Below, in pieces: positions 17,210-26,966 of a stretch of DNA of 64,000 bases (its first letter is position 1; each line of letters begins with the position of its first letter). A program made the position numbers and the translations under genes. Origin of the DNA: NZQO01 sp964639255 (GTDB lineage: Bacteria > Bacteroidota > Bacteroidia > Flavobacteriales > Flavobacteriaceae). The stretch covers positions 5,966-69,965 of the forward strand of contig CAZXDP010000008.1 of assembly GCA_964639255.1 (NCBI GenBank), given 5' to 3'. The notes below the pieces were generated by a model. That model was not told the DNA's origin. It saw only the letters and a list, made by a program, of their open reading frames with translations, and did no database searches.

Positions 17210-18955
17210 ATGTCGTTTCAAACCCCTATTACAATTTCTGATGCTATTGAAAAAATAGACTCAAATCAATTTTTACTTCCAGCTATTCAAAGAGAATTTA
17301 TTTGGAATCACTCAAAGATAGAATGGCTATTTGACTCAATAATGAGAAATTACCCAATCAGCTCTTTTCTCTTTTGGCAAGTAGAAGAAGATACTTCAAA
17401 AGGCTACCGATTCTATAAGTTCATCAATGAATACCGCGAACGATATAAAACCCACAATGAAGAAATTTCGACGAATGGTATAAGTTCATTTAATGCCGTA
17501 TTGGACGGACAGCAAAGGTTGACATCATTGTACTTGGGTTTAAAAGGTAGTTTTGGATACAAAGAGTATCGCAGAAAATGGGAAGATACGGAATGGAGTA
17601 TTCCAACCCGCCATCTATATTTAAATATAATGAATGAGCTGCAAGATGAGGAAGATGGAAGAATTTATGAATTCAGCTTTCTTGAAAAATCCGAGACGCA
17701 AGAATCAGAGATTTACGAATCGAATGAACAAAAATGGTTTAAGGTAGGTTCAATACTGAATTATGCTAACGACGATGACTTCGATGAATTTGTTGAAGAA
17801 TTTGACAGTAGTTTTTCGAGAAAAGCCATCCGACAACTGAGACGTACAATTCTTGAAAAGCCAATCATAAACTATTTTCTTGAGAAAGACCAAAGTTTGG
17901 ATAAGGCCTTAAATATCTTTATAAGAATAAATAGCGGCGGCGAACCTTTAAATTTTTCTGATTTATTGATGTCGATTGCAGTTGCAAACTGGACAAAGAA
18001 AGATGCTCGCAAAGAAATTCATAAACTTGTCGATAGTATCAGAGACAAAGGATTTTCGATATCTAAAGATTTGATATTGAAATCTTTTCTATACTTATAT
18101 AGTAGGGATATTAAGTTTAGGGTTACTAACTTTTCCAAGGGTAATGCGAAAGACTTCGAGACAGAATGGGAAAAGATTCGAGACTCAATCTTATCTACAT
18201 TCGATTTAATTAAATCATTTGGTTTTACGGATTATACGCTTACTTCTAAAAATTCGGTAATACCGATTATTTATTATTTATATCACAAGAATATTTATCG
18301 TGATTACTCGACAAAAATTGAATTTAAAGAGGATAGGGAATCAATAAAAAAATGGCTTCATATAGTATTGATTAAACGTATTTTTGGTGGGACATCAGAT
18401 TCAGTCCTTTCCCAAATAAGAAGAACGTTCACGGACAACGTGACTGAGATGAAAATTAAACAAGAAATTACATCTTTTCCTATTAATTCAATTTTCAACC
18501 ATATCAGAAAAGATACAAGCGTTGGCGAGGAATTTGTAGAGGAAATTCTTTTCACGCAAAAGGATAATAAATATGCCTTCTCTATTCTTGCCTTACTTTA
18601 TCCAAATTTAGACTACAAAAACAACAATTTTCATAAAGACCATATCCATTCAGCATTTGAATTTGATAACCTGGAGGATTCTGATAAAGAGAACTATGGT
18701 TGGCACACTTATAATTCCATTTATAATCTACAGATGTTGGATGCAAACGAGAATATGTCCAAGAGTAATATGAATTTATTAGATTGGGTTGAGAAAGAAA
18801 CCGACGAAAATAATAGAACTCAATTTTTGAATGCACATTTAATTCCGGATGTCGATTTAAATTTGAACAAATACGCAGAATTTCACGAAAAAAGGAAAGA
18901 ACTATTGTTGGAAAAAATGAATACCTTATTGAACGAAAAAAGTGTTAGCGTATAA
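17210..18955 (+). CDS. DUF262 + DUF1524 protein (GmrSD-like)
   Basis: A 581-aa protein. The N-terminal DUF262 ParB-like domain shows LLPAIQREFIWN and the signature LDGQQRLTSL (about residues 97-106). The C-terminal DUF1524 HNH-type nuclease shows HKDHIHSAF (about 474-482) followed by NLQMLDANENMSKSN. Fused DUF262-DUF1524 proteins belong to the GmrSD/type IV restriction group, which uses NTP and cleaves modified phage DNA. It stands 55 bp after the RES-like gene within the defence island. Modified-DNA targeting is family knowledge, not visible here. Confidence 0.85.
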   Translation: MSFQTPITISDAIEKIDSNQFLLPAIQREFIWNHSKIEWLFDSIMRNYPISSFLFWQVEEDTSKGYRFYKFINEYRERYKTHNEEISTNGISSFNAVLDGQQRLTSLYLGLKGSFGYKEYRRKWEDTEWSIPTRHLYLNIMNELQDEEDGRIYEFSFLEKSETQESEIYESNEQKWFKVGSILNYANDDDFDEFVEEFDSSFSRKAIRQLRRTILEKPIINYFLEKDQSLDKALNIFIRINSGGEPLNFSDLLMSIAVANWTKKDARKEIHKLVDSIRDKGFSISKDLILKSFLYLYSRDIKFRVTNFSKGNAKDFETEWEKIRDSILSTFDLIKSFGFTDYTLTSKNSVIPIIYYLYHKNIYRDYSTKIEFKEDRESIKKWLHIVLIKRIFGGTSDSVLSQIRRTFTDNVTEMKIKQEITSFPINSIFNHIRKDTSVGEEFVEEILFTQKDNKYAFSILALLYPNLDYKNNNFHKDHIHSAFEFDNLEDSDKENYGWHTYNSIYNLQMLDANENMSKSNMNLLDWVEKETDENNRTQFLNAHLIPDVDLNLNKYAEFHEKRKELLLEKMNTLLNEKSVSV

Positions 18956-18982
18956 AGAACTATAGTTAATCCGAATTTATTA

Positions 18983-20365
18983 ATGCCAGAAACTAACCGC
19001 ATAGAATACAAACGCGAACTGTCCGATGGGCTTGAAAAAGAAGTTATTGCTTTTTTAAACTATCGCGAGGGTGGTATTCTCTATATCGGTATTGACAAAA
19101 ACGAGAATGTTTACGGTTTGGCAGATCCGGATGGCGACCAACTTAAGATTAAGGACAGGCTAAAGAACAACATCCGACCTTCTGCATTGGGTCTGTTTGA
19201 CATCGTGAGTGAAGAACGGGATGGTAAGGACATCCTTAAAATCATTGTGGCCAGTGGTCCTGAAAAACCGTATCATCTCAGAAAGTATGGGATGAGCGAA
19301 AAGGGATGTTTTATCCGTATAGGTTCATCTGCAGAGCCGATGTCCCAAAAAATGATAGACGAACTCTTTGCCAAGCGCACACGAAATTCTATCAGCAAAA
19401 TTAAAGCCGGACGACAAGACCTGAGCTTTGGACAGTTGAAAATCTATTACGAAGAAGCTGGCTATAATCTAAGCAAAGCCTTTGCAAAAAACTTGGAACT
19501 ATTAACTGAAGATGGTGCCTTTAATTATGCCGGCTATCTTTTGGCCGATAAGAACAATACCTCAATCAAAGTGGCCAAGTATTCAGGAAAGACACGTACA
19601 GACCTTATTGAAAGTAACGAATACGGTCACGAGTGTTTGGTAAAAGCGACCAAGCAGGTAATCGATAAAATTGCTGTAGAAAATAGAACCACAACCAAGA
19701 TAACCGCTAAGGAACGGCAACAGACCAATCTTTGGAATCCCATTGCCCTACGGGAAGCAATCATCAATGCTTTTGTACATAACGACTATACCAATGAGAT
19801 TACACCAAAGTTTGAAATCTTTGAGGACAGAATAGAAATTACTTCAGCTGGTGGACTTCCAGAAGGTTTGAGCAAGCAAGAGTTTTTTGAAGGGTTTTCT
19901 GTACCGCGCAATAAAGAACTGATGCGAATTTTTAAGGATTTGGAACTGGTAGAGCAACTGGGTTCGGGCATCCCTCGTATTTTGGAACACTATGGCAAAG
20001 AGAGTTTTAGTTTTTCTGATAACTTTCTTAGAATGACGTTTGTAGCTAAGGAAACTACTGTTGAAGATGGTGGTGCAAAAGGTGGTCAAATAGGTGGTGT
20101 AATGGGTGGTCTAAAAGGTGGTCAAATAGGTGGTCAAATCGAAAAGGATATTGATGCCATTTCTGAATTAACACATAGACAAAAAGAAGTTCTGAAGTTA
20201 ATTGTTCAAGATAATCGAATAAGTCGTTCCGGTATTGCAGAAGTATTACATATCAATGAGTCTGCAATTCAAAAACACCTCAATAATTTAAAGGATGCTG
20301 GATATATAGAGCGTGTAGGCGGAACAAGAGGCTATTGGGAAATCAATCTCGATAAAAATGAATAA
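18983..20365 (+). CDS. AlbA_2 / GHKL ATP-binding protein with winged helix
   Basis: A 460-aa protein. The N-terminal AlbA_2 (Schlafen AAA_4-like) domain contains RIEYKREL and GGILYIGIDKNENVYGL. The central HATPase_c_4 part contains ALREAIINAFVHNDY and GSGIPRI. A Gly-rich linker of six 12-bp units (20069-20140, residues 363-386) leads to a C-terminal winged helix (SRSGIAEVLHINESAIQKHL). Such proteins act as transcriptional regulators or defence accessories; the target is unknown. It closes the defence island, 27 bp after the DUF262 gene, and converges on the tra operon. Confidence 0.85.
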   Translation: MPETNRIEYKRELSDGLEKEVIAFLNYREGGILYIGIDKNENVYGLADPDGDQLKIKDRLKNNIRPSALGLFDIVSEERDGKDILKIIVASGPEKPYHLRKYGMSEKGCFIRIGSSAEPMSQKMIDELFAKRTRNSISKIKAGRQDLSFGQLKIYYEEAGYNLSKAFAKNLELLTEDGAFNYAGYLLADKNNTSIKVAKYSGKTRTDLIESNEYGHECLVKATKQVIDKIAVENRTTTKITAKERQQTNLWNPIALREAIINAFVHNDYTNEITPKFEIFEDRIEITSAGGLPEGLSKQEFFEGFSVPRNKELMRIFKDLELVEQLGSGIPRILEHYGKESFSFSDNFLRMTFVAKETTVEDGGAKGGQIGGVMGGLKGGQIGGQIEKDIDAISELTHRQKEVLKLIVQDNRISRSGIAEVLHINESAIQKHLNNLKDAGYIERVGGTRGYWEINLDKNE

Positions 20366-20374
20366 ATACGCTTT

Positions 20375-20746
20375 TCAAAAAGGCGATTTATCTTTTGAAC
20401 CTCTGGCATCTGCCAGCCACTTTCCGTTTTGCTTAACCAGCTTGAAGAGACCTGGTGTTTTATCGTAAGCTGTTGTATATTTTACCCAAGCCACATCACC
20501 CATAATCGTGTCCTGCAAAACAGTAAACTTGGAATCATCTTTTGGCGTTGCGTTGAACATATTTATAGTATTCATATAGTTGGAATAAGCCTGTGGTGTC
20601 GAGTTGGCCTTTAAGGCTTCTTTATCCTTTTCATAAAAGCTTTCAATAACAATCTGGGCTGTAGCACTTGGTCCCGAAACTTTAGTTGTGGAATCAGCAC
20701 ACGAAAGGAATAGCAGTACGAGCAATAAAACAACAATATTTCTCAT
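20375..20746 (-). CDS. DUF4878-like lipoprotein
   Basis: A 123-aa lipoprotein. The signal peptide ends in the lipobox LLFLSCADS, so Cys16 is the likely lipidated residue. The mature part (SATAQIVIESFYEKDKEALK, then the GDVAWVKYTT strand) fits the DUF4878/NTF2-like fold. It is the last gene of the minus-strand tra operon, 7 bp after traN. It may be an accessory of the mating channel or an exclusion factor. That role is inferred from position. Confidence 0.7.
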   Translation of the reverse strand: MRNIVVLLLVLLFLSCADSTTKVSGPSATAQIVIESFYEKDKEALKANSTPQAYSNYMNTINMFNATPKDDSKFTVLQDTIMGDVAWVKYTTAYDKTPGLFKLVKQNGKWLADARGSKDKSPF

Positions 20747-20753
20747 AATGACT

Positions 20754-21584
20754 TTAATTTGGGTTATTGATATATCTGTGCGATAGCTTCATTTTAATAT
20801 TTCGTTCACCATCTTTTTCATTCAGTTCTAAAATTGCCCTACGGTCATTGGATAATGAAAATTTGTGCAATACATAAACAAAACGTACCGTTTCACTTTC
20901 CGCAATTTTTGAAGGCAGATTATGTTTATAAATCGGCTCTTGATACAAACGTTGTAACGATTTCCTTTTCCCTTTTTGTCGTGTTTCAATCGAAAGGTTC
21001 AAGAAATTCAAATCGTAATCCAAAGTAGAATTATTCTCAATCTGGACGACGAAGTACAGTTCTTCTTTATCAAAAACGATATTCTCGACACTTAAAACAA
21101 TGCCTTCATTTCGCTTTTTGATTCGACCTATTCGCTGTTTTCTATTGAGAAGATACGAGCAGAATTTTTGGAAATGGTATGTTCTGTTGTCTATCCGTTC
21201 TTCAGAAGATTCAGCAAGAATTGAATCAGTTACAATCGGTTTTTCATTCCCGATACTACTTGATATCGGAATAAAATAATTGAGCTTAGAAAGCTGTTTT
21301 TTATACCTTACAATATACGAAAAAATCGAGCCATTTCGGTTGACTACCAGTAAATTACTTTCCTTTCCAGGCTTGGCTTGCAACAGGCCAAAATACTGTT
21401 CTTTCTCACGATTATAGGTAAAGACAAAATTATCTGAACCAGTTATACCTTGCCGAATAGGTTCCGGGAAGAATAGTGCAACATTCTTGGTGTCGTTTGC
21501 ATAAATGGTATCTAATTTTATAGTTGTTTGCGCTTTCGCGAAAGCGAAAATAAATACGGTCAATATGGAAATTACCACTCTCAT
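20754..21584 (-). CDS. traN: Conjugative transposon protein TraN (DUF4138, VirB9-like)
   Basis: A 276-aa periplasmic/outer-membrane channel component. The signal peptide ends at AFAKAQ, and the TTIKLDTIYANDTKNVALFF start of the mature protein is typical of TraN. A DUF4138 body of beta strands follows. It overlaps traM by 4 bp (21581-21584). The signal-peptide end is encoded by the palindrome CGCTTTCGCGAAAGCG at 21531-21546. In the CTnDOT scheme TraN forms the outer part of the channel with TraM. Confidence 0.9.
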   Translation of the reverse strand: MRVVISILTVFIFAFAKAQTTIKLDTIYANDTKNVALFFPEPIRQGITGSDNFVFTYNREKEQYFGLLQAKPGKESNLLVVNRNGSIFSYIVRYKKQLSKLNYFIPISSSIGNEKPIVTDSILAESSEERIDNRTYHFQKFCSYLLNRKQRIGRIKKRNEGIVLSVENIVFDKEELYFVVQIENNSTLDYDLNFLNLSIETRQKGKRKSLQRLYQEPIYKHNLPSKIAESETVRFVYVLHKFSLSNDRRAILELNEKDGERNIKMKLSHRYINNPN

Positions 21585-22510
21585 AACTTTGGTTTTAGAA
21601 TTAATCTGTAATTGTTTAGGACGGTTACTTTTACCCTGCGATTAGAACGCCTGAATACTTGTGTAAGTCCGCCAACTTGTGGTACGCTGGGAATATTAAT
21701 ATCACCAATAACATCATCAAATACCTCTCTGGTTACCTCTTCCCTAAAGTTGTTTTCGACATAGATGCCCTCACTACCGTCTTGCAAATCGAAGGCTTTC
21801 AGTTTGGTAGGGTGGTGTTTAATATTCTCAATTTCAATTAAAGCACGATTGGGCTGAAAACTGATAAAGCCGAAAATTGGTGTGTTCTTTGGCATCAGTT
21901 TACCATTGATAGTAGCCGATTTGGTTAGGCGCATCCGTAATCGGGTATTTGCTTGAACAACCTGGTCACCATCTACGACTACGTAAATCGTTTCATCTGT
22001 ATTTCCGATTATTGAAATTTCATTGGGCTTGGGCGAGGCCGCAAAGAACAGTTGATGTTCCAGACCCAATTCCTTGGCTTCAATTTTTTGTTCTCTTTTA
22101 ACTTCAGCAGAATCCACCTTTGGCGCTGTTTGTCGAACAACTTGCTTATGTCCCAAATTTTGATAGCGTTTTTCTGAATACTTTATCTTACCAGCATCGT
22201 AAATGCTATCCACAATGCGTTCTTTCTCACGTTCCGGTAAATCTGGGTCGTAAAAGCCCAGGGAATCAATCAGCTTTTCATCATAGATACTGGGCGCGTT
22301 GGTTTCACGCACTTCCCTGAGGTCGTTTATGGCATCGAGTTTGGAATCGTATTCCTTCTGGTCTTCTTCCAATTCTGGTACAAGTGTCTGTTGAAGCGTA
22401 TTTTCATCACTGTCCTCATCTTCCATCAGCATCACCGAATAAGAAATGAGGAAGAGGAAAATGATGGCGAGTACACCAGCGAAAATGATCTTATTCTTTT
22501 CTACTTTCAT
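21581..22510 (-). CDS. traM: Conjugative transposon protein TraM (VirB10-like)
   Basis: A 309-aa inner-membrane-anchored channel scaffold. An N-terminal TM (IIFAGVLAIIFLFLISYSVML) is followed by a long charged linker (DEDSDENTLQQ to KREQKIEAKE), then a beta-rich C-terminal domain with VVVDGDQVVQANTRLRMRLT. It ends with RVKVTVLNNYRLILKPKL. The length is lower than CTnDOT TraM, but the domain order is kept. It overlaps traK by 20 bp at the start. Confidence 0.9.
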   Translation of the reverse strand: MKVEKNKIIFAGVLAIIFLFLISYSVMLMEDEDSDENTLQQTLVPELEEDQKEYDSKLDAINDLREVRETNAPSIYDEKLIDSLGFYDPDLPEREKERIVDSIYDAGKIKYSEKRYQNLGHKQVVRQTAPKVDSAEVKREQKIEAKELGLEHQLFFAASPKPNEISIIGNTDETIYVVVDGDQVVQANTRLRMRLTKSATINGKLMPKNTPIFGFISFQPNRALIEIENIKHHPTKLKAFDLQDGSEGIYVENNFREEVTREVFDDVIGDINIPSVPQVGGLTQVFRRSNRRVKVTVLNNYRLILKPKL

Positions 22511-23114
22511 AATCTATTTTTCTTAAAGTGTTTTCGAAATAATTGGTAATCAACAACCCGTGTGGATTGTTGGGAAAGTTTCTATCTACCATAATCAAGT
22601 TTCCAGTAGATACCAATTCGTAAGTGTCAATGACAGATCCACGATTGATTTCAAAAATGGTGACAGTCCGGAAAACATAGCTTCCGTTTTGTTGCTCAAC
22701 CTGGGAATCGATACTTAATACTTTTTGAACCAATGAATACTGCAACAATCGGTTATAAACACCATCAGCCTTTTTCTGGCGGTACAGATTATCCACCGAG
22801 CTATTAGCTAACCAAAGTGCCTTTTCCAAATTACGTTCATAGTTACTGGCATCGATGTTGTAGAAATAGGTGTGAAATAGTTCCAAGTGCGCCAATGCTT
22901 CCACCTTAAAATTTTCCTTTTGCGTTACGAGCTTTAGCGGAATAATAGTGCCATCAGTATTGATGGCAAAGGCGCTGTTGAGCGCCTTCTGATTGGTGTT
23001 GAACACCATCCAAATAGCAAAACTGCTGGACAACAAAGAACAGACTACAACCGCCAAAACAATAAACCGATTTAGTTTTAGAACGTTGTATATGTTTTTA
23101 TAAGGTGTTTTCAT
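22491..23114 (-). CDS. traK: Conjugative transposon protein TraK (VirB8-like)
   Basis: A 207-aa bitopic membrane protein. A single TM near residues 17-36 (FIVLAVVVCSLLSSSFAIWM) follows a short cytoplasmic start (MKTPYKNIYNVLKLNR). The periplasmic NTF2-like part contains HLELFHTYFYNIDASNYERN, the usual TraK signature. It would nucleate the inner-membrane complex. The gene follows traJ by 11 bp. Confidence 0.9.
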   Translation of the reverse strand: MKTPYKNIYNVLKLNRFIVLAVVVCSLLSSSFAIWMVFNTNQKALNSAFAINTDGTIIPLKLVTQKENFKVEALAHLELFHTYFYNIDASNYERNLEKALWLANSSVDNLYRQKKADGVYNRLLQYSLVQKVLSIDSQVEQQNGSYVFRTVTIFEINRGSVIDTYELVSTGNLIMVDRNFPNNPHGLLITNYFENTLRKIDYESRKE

Positions 23115-23125
23115 TCTGAATGGAA

Positions 23126-23968
23126 TTAGTTGGTAAACAATCTGAGCGTAAAGGATGTGGCACGTCTGTACAATTTGAATTTCAGGAACACGATAAACCC
23201 TACTGAGCCTAACTGTACCACAGGTGCGAAAAAGCCCTGGCCTGTGTCAGTTCCGAATAGGTTTACCCAGAAATTGGTGTTGATTTCGGTATAAATGGCA
23301 TTGACAAATACATTGACCAGAAAAAACGCTGGCACGAGCATATAAACGGCAGCGTACAATTTAAAGAAGGTATAGGCGAGCGAGCGAAACTTTTCAAATA
23401 CGGCAAGGCTAATGACCAAAGGAAAAAAGGCTTGCATTATTCCCAAAAGGAAAAAACGCTCTGCTAAGAATAGCGGATAGATGAACAAATCCAATATCCA
23501 AAGTATGGTGCTTAATATGAAGGCCAAAATTTTGAAACCAAACAATGGTGTTACCAACGCCTCGTACAAAAGTGTCATTGCCGAACTTGCAGCATCAAAA
23601 AGACTGACATCTTCCTCTAATGGTATATCCTGCATCTGTAAGGGCAGTAACGCTGGTGCGGTTCCTCGATACTGCCCTTCGATGGCCACTAAAATCCCAT
23701 CAAAAAACCCCAATACCTGCGTTGAGAATATGACCAAAAGCACAATGGCAAAATTCTTGGCCAATTCGCCCGGACTCAAACCCCAAGTGTAGCCGTCTTT
23801 ATCCGCAACGCCTTCGTTATATTTTTTAAGAATATTGACCAAGAAAAATAGGACAGCGAGCGTTTTCATTCCGGCAATGGTATATTGCGAAAAGTCGCTG
23901 GCCTGTATGGTCTGGAACACAGTATCTACATATTCCAAGCCAACCCCTAAAATGATGGTCGCGGTCAT
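23126..23968 (-). CDS. traJ: Conjugative transposon protein TraJ (VirB6-like)
   Basis: A 280-aa polytopic membrane protein. Several hydrophobic segments are visible (MKTLAVLFFLVNIL, FAIVLLVIFSTQVLGFF, ILAFILSTILWILDLFIYP, YMLVPAFFLVNVFVNAIY). The stretch LAERFFLLGIMQAFFPLVIS is characteristic of the TraJ family. It forms the inner-membrane passage. Its start lies 2 bp after the traI stop. Confidence 0.88.
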   Translation of the reverse strand: MTATIILGVGLEYVDTVFQTIQASDFSQYTIAGMKTLAVLFFLVNILKKYNEGVADKDGYTWGLSPGELAKNFAIVLLVIFSTQVLGFFDGILVAIEGQYRGTAPALLPLQMQDIPLEEDVSLFDAASSAMTLLYEALVTPLFGFKILAFILSTILWILDLFIYPLFLAERFFLLGIMQAFFPLVISLAVFEKFRSLAYTFFKLYAAVYMLVPAFFLVNVFVNAIYTEINTNFWVNLFGTDTGQGFFAPVVQLGSVGFIVFLKFKLYRRATSFTLRLFTN

Positions 23969-23970
23969 TG

Positions 23971-24558
23971 TTAGTATTCGGTTTCTCGATTATTGACTTT
24001 ATCCTGCATTTTTCTGAATGAAATAATATCACGATAACGTTTTGTTTTCATAGTGATGCTGGAAACCATCTGCTTCGATTCCAGTTCTTTTGCTTTCAGT
24101 ATTTCGGCGCGTTCGGCATCACTCATTTTGAGGTAATCGCTTGAGAGGACTTCGTCTATAAAATCCACCGTGTCCAATGAATTTTGGACAATGCTTTCAA
24201 ACGAGGACATAACCCTATCAATTTCCTCGGGCTTGATGTAGTGCGAATTCAGAATATCCTGAAGGTCATTCTGCATTACATTGATAAGGCGTTGATTGTT
24301 CTGTGCGATTTCCTCAACCGCTCTAAGTTGTTGGACAACGCTCGATACTTTTTCGATGGCTTCTTTGGCATCCTTTAGAAATTTTACGGTCTTAATCATT
24401 TCTGCCGTCTGTTTTCCAGATTCTAACAGTTGTTTTACCAAACTGATGAAATTGGTATTGTCATAAACGGGCATCCCTTGGGCGGTAGCACCGCTAGGAA
24501 ATAAAAGGGCTGTCGAAAGGACTAACCCGAATACGATTGTTTTTACTTTGTTTCTCAT
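23971..24558 (-). CDS. traI: TraI-like conjugal transfer protein (VirB5-like)
   Basis: A 195-aa secreted protein. The signal peptide (MRNKVKTIVFGLVLSTALLF) ends near GATAQ. The mature part is helical, with NFISLVKQLLESGKQTAEMI and repeated coiled-coil heptads, as in TraI/VirB5-type pilus tip proteins. It lies between the VirB4 ATPase and traJ, where CTnDOT-type operons place TraI. It is shorter than some TraI proteins. Confidence 0.75.
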   Translation of the reverse strand: MRNKVKTIVFGLVLSTALLFPSGATAQGMPVYDNTNFISLVKQLLESGKQTAEMIKTVKFLKDAKEAIEKVSSVVQQLRAVEEIAQNNQRLINVMQNDLQDILNSHYIKPEEIDRVMSSFESIVQNSLDTVDFIDEVLSSDYLKMSDAERAEILKAKELESKQMVSSITMKTKRYRDIISFRKMQDKVNNRETEY

Positions 24559-24569
24559 AGCGTTTTGAT

Positions 24570-26966
24570 TTAAGATGAATATTCGATGATTGCTTTTTCC
24601 ATATCTTGATGCTTCTCGTAGAGCTTCATTATTTCTTCATTCTCTTTCCCGTCCGTTAAGTAAGCTGCAAAGACTTCCTTTGGAACTTCAAGCCTAAAAA
24701 TGTTACTTTCCTTTCCGATTTTGATGAACATTTCGGTGTACTTCCGTTGTCCGGAAAGGTTGTTTTTGATGGATTTTAACTGGTTCAGGTCGTGGCTGGA
24801 CAAATTGAGCCGTTTAACCAATTCGTCATAGCCTTTTTCATTGTTGAGACTATAAATGACCTGTGTGTTTTCAAGAATACTTGCCGATGTGGAATTGTTC
24901 GGCAGCTGATTAATAGATTGAAGTATGATACCGATAGCACCATTCTGTTTACGGATGGCCTGGTAATAGAATTCCACACTTTCAAGGACGTTATCAAACT
25001 TCAGTTGTTTTGCAAACTCATCGAAGAGAATAATCCCTTTTTCGGCGCGGTTGCGCCAAATAGTTCTTTGAATGGCGGACTTGATGAGCTTGAGCATTAC
25101 GGACAAGATTTCCTTATTGTCCTTTACTTCGTCAAGTTCAAAGACAATCAATCGCTTGTCCTCGATTTTATAGGTCTGGTCTTCGCTGACCTCAAAGAGG
25201 AAACTATATAGACCATCACCGACGTACTCGGACATTACGTGCAAAAAGCTCGTCACGTTGAAGTAGTCGGGATGGATTTTTAGGTCATCCAGGATATCCT
25301 TCTGATGCCTTTCTATAAAATTGTAAAAACCTTCCAGCGAATGGTTTTCTGAAGTGCTATCATAATAATGACGTAATATTTTTTTGACCGAAACCGATTG
25401 GGCTTTGGTCACTTTTAAATCTGATGCAAACAGTTCAAAAAGGAAAACCGATAAGTCTTCCAACCGTTCCGGTGTGAGGTCATTTTTATCGCTGATAAAG
25501 AATGGATTGATACCCAAGTTCTTTCCGCTCTCATAGCGGAGTACCGTGTACTTTTCAGGATAGAGCTTGGCAAATTTGGTGTAGGATCCACCGAGGTCAA
25601 TTATGACCAGCCGGACACCATTTTCAAAATATTGACGTAAGATGTTATTGGCCAAAAAGGATTTGCCTTCGCCAGTTGGCGCAAAAATGGCAAAGTTCCG
25701 TGCTTTGATGCGTTTCTTACGCTCATCCCAAACATCCTTTAAAACCGGAATGTTATGTTCTCGGTCATTAAAGATGATTCCCGTATCGTCAGATTTGTAA
25801 TTGCTATTGTTGATGAACAGGCAAAGCGCGTGCTTTAAGTCTGTTACGTACAAATCATTATTCGAGAAGTTGGAAGAGAAACAGCAGTAGCTGTTCAATA
25901 TGTAATTTTTGCGTTCTTCACCGCGAGGATAGTATGGGATGATATCCAGTTCTTTAAACTCAGTCTTGATTTTTGAGGTAATGGAATCGAGGCTCTTTTT
26001 GTCTTTTGCCCAATACACCACGTTAAGATGCCCACGAATGATACGCGCATTATCATCTGCATTGATTTGGTCAAGAATATGCTGAATTTTATCAAGTACT
26101 ACTTTATTCTGTGAACCGAAGTTTGAACTTTTATTGAGTTCTTCGATTTTCTTATCGAGCAACTTTCGCCATTTCTGTTTGTCATCTAAATACAGGATTT
26201 GATTGACGATGTGGTTCTCGTTAAGCGTCAGCCCAAGGCCATCAATAAACCCTTGATGAAACACAAAATCGTCAGAAGTGAATTTCTCATTGGTCTTGCT
26301 ACTCTGCACACTTTCGCCAAAGCACAGTTCGCTGTTGACGGCCAGGGCATTAAAATGATTGTCACCAATGGTGACGTTCTTTTTTTCCAGTAAGATATCG
26401 GTATCAAATCCCTCGCTGAATCCGTTGAAATAGTTGGTGGTGAGCTGCTGTATTTCTTCCGCTTGAAGCGGAACAAAATGCATCTTTCGGCTGTTGTTGA
26501 TGAACGATACCGAATCACTTACCGCATTGGCGAATACCTTGATATTATCATCCATCTGCTGAACAATCCCTTTGGAAACCTTACGGAATGGATTGACATA
26601 TTTTGGATTGTTGAGTGCCTTGTTTTTGGTCAGGATGAAGAATAGATAGCATTGGTGCTCAATGTACCCTCGACCTTTAAAATGGTTATGGGTAGCTTTT
26701 TCTAAAAAGGATTCGCTGGGCAGTTGCTCTGAGGAATAGGACTTCTTTAAGTAGATATCCTGCTTATGGACAACCGTCCCGACTGGTAATGATTTCAATG
26801 CCTGAAACCAGGCACCGTGGATGTCTTCAAAATCCCTTTCAGATAAGGAATAGATTTCAGGCAGATTCCCTTTATAGCACAACACCACATTACCATTATT
26901 GGCAAAGACGATATTATCCTGAATATCCGCAATGGGTTGATATGCCGACAGGTTCATCTTATTCAT
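24570..26966 (-). CDS. traG: Conjugation system ATPase TraG (VirB4 family)
   Basis: A 798-aa cytoplasmic ATPase that powers channel assembly. The N-terminal half is the TraG_N region (MNKMNLSAYQPIADIQDNIV). Walker A is FAPTGEGKSF with Lys435, followed by LVIIDLGGSY. Walker B is GIILFDEFAK. The C-terminal helicase-like part contains GIILQSINQLPNNSTS and NTQVIYSLNN. It overlaps traF by 8 bp. Confidence 0.95.
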   Translation of the reverse strand: MNKMNLSAYQPIADIQDNIVFANNGNVVLCYKGNLPEIYSLSERDFEDIHGAWFQALKSLPVGTVVHKQDIYLKKSYSSEQLPSESFLEKATHNHFKGRGYIEHQCYLFFILTKNKALNNPKYVNPFRKVSKGIVQQMDDNIKVFANAVSDSVSFINNSRKMHFVPLQAEEIQQLTTNYFNGFSEGFDTDILLEKKNVTIGDNHFNALAVNSELCFGESVQSSKTNEKFTSDDFVFHQGFIDGLGLTLNENHIVNQILYLDDKQKWRKLLDKKIEELNKSSNFGSQNKVVLDKIQHILDQINADDNARIIRGHLNVVYWAKDKKSLDSITSKIKTEFKELDIIPYYPRGEERKNYILNSYCCFSSNFSNNDLYVTDLKHALCLFINNSNYKSDDTGIIFNDREHNIPVLKDVWDERKKRIKARNFAIFAPTGEGKSFLANNILRQYFENGVRLVIIDLGGSYTKFAKLYPEKYTVLRYESGKNLGINPFFISDKNDLTPERLEDLSVFLFELFASDLKVTKAQSVSVKKILRHYYDSTSENHSLEGFYNFIERHQKDILDDLKIHPDYFNVTSFLHVMSEYVGDGLYSFLFEVSEDQTYKIEDKRLIVFELDEVKDNKEILSVMLKLIKSAIQRTIWRNRAEKGIILFDEFAKQLKFDNVLESVEFYYQAIRKQNGAIGIILQSINQLPNNSTSASILENTQVIYSLNNEKGYDELVKRLNLSSHDLNQLKSIKNNLSGQRKYTEMFIKIGKESNIFRLEVPKEVFAAYLTDGKENEEIMKLYEKHQDMEKAIIEYSS

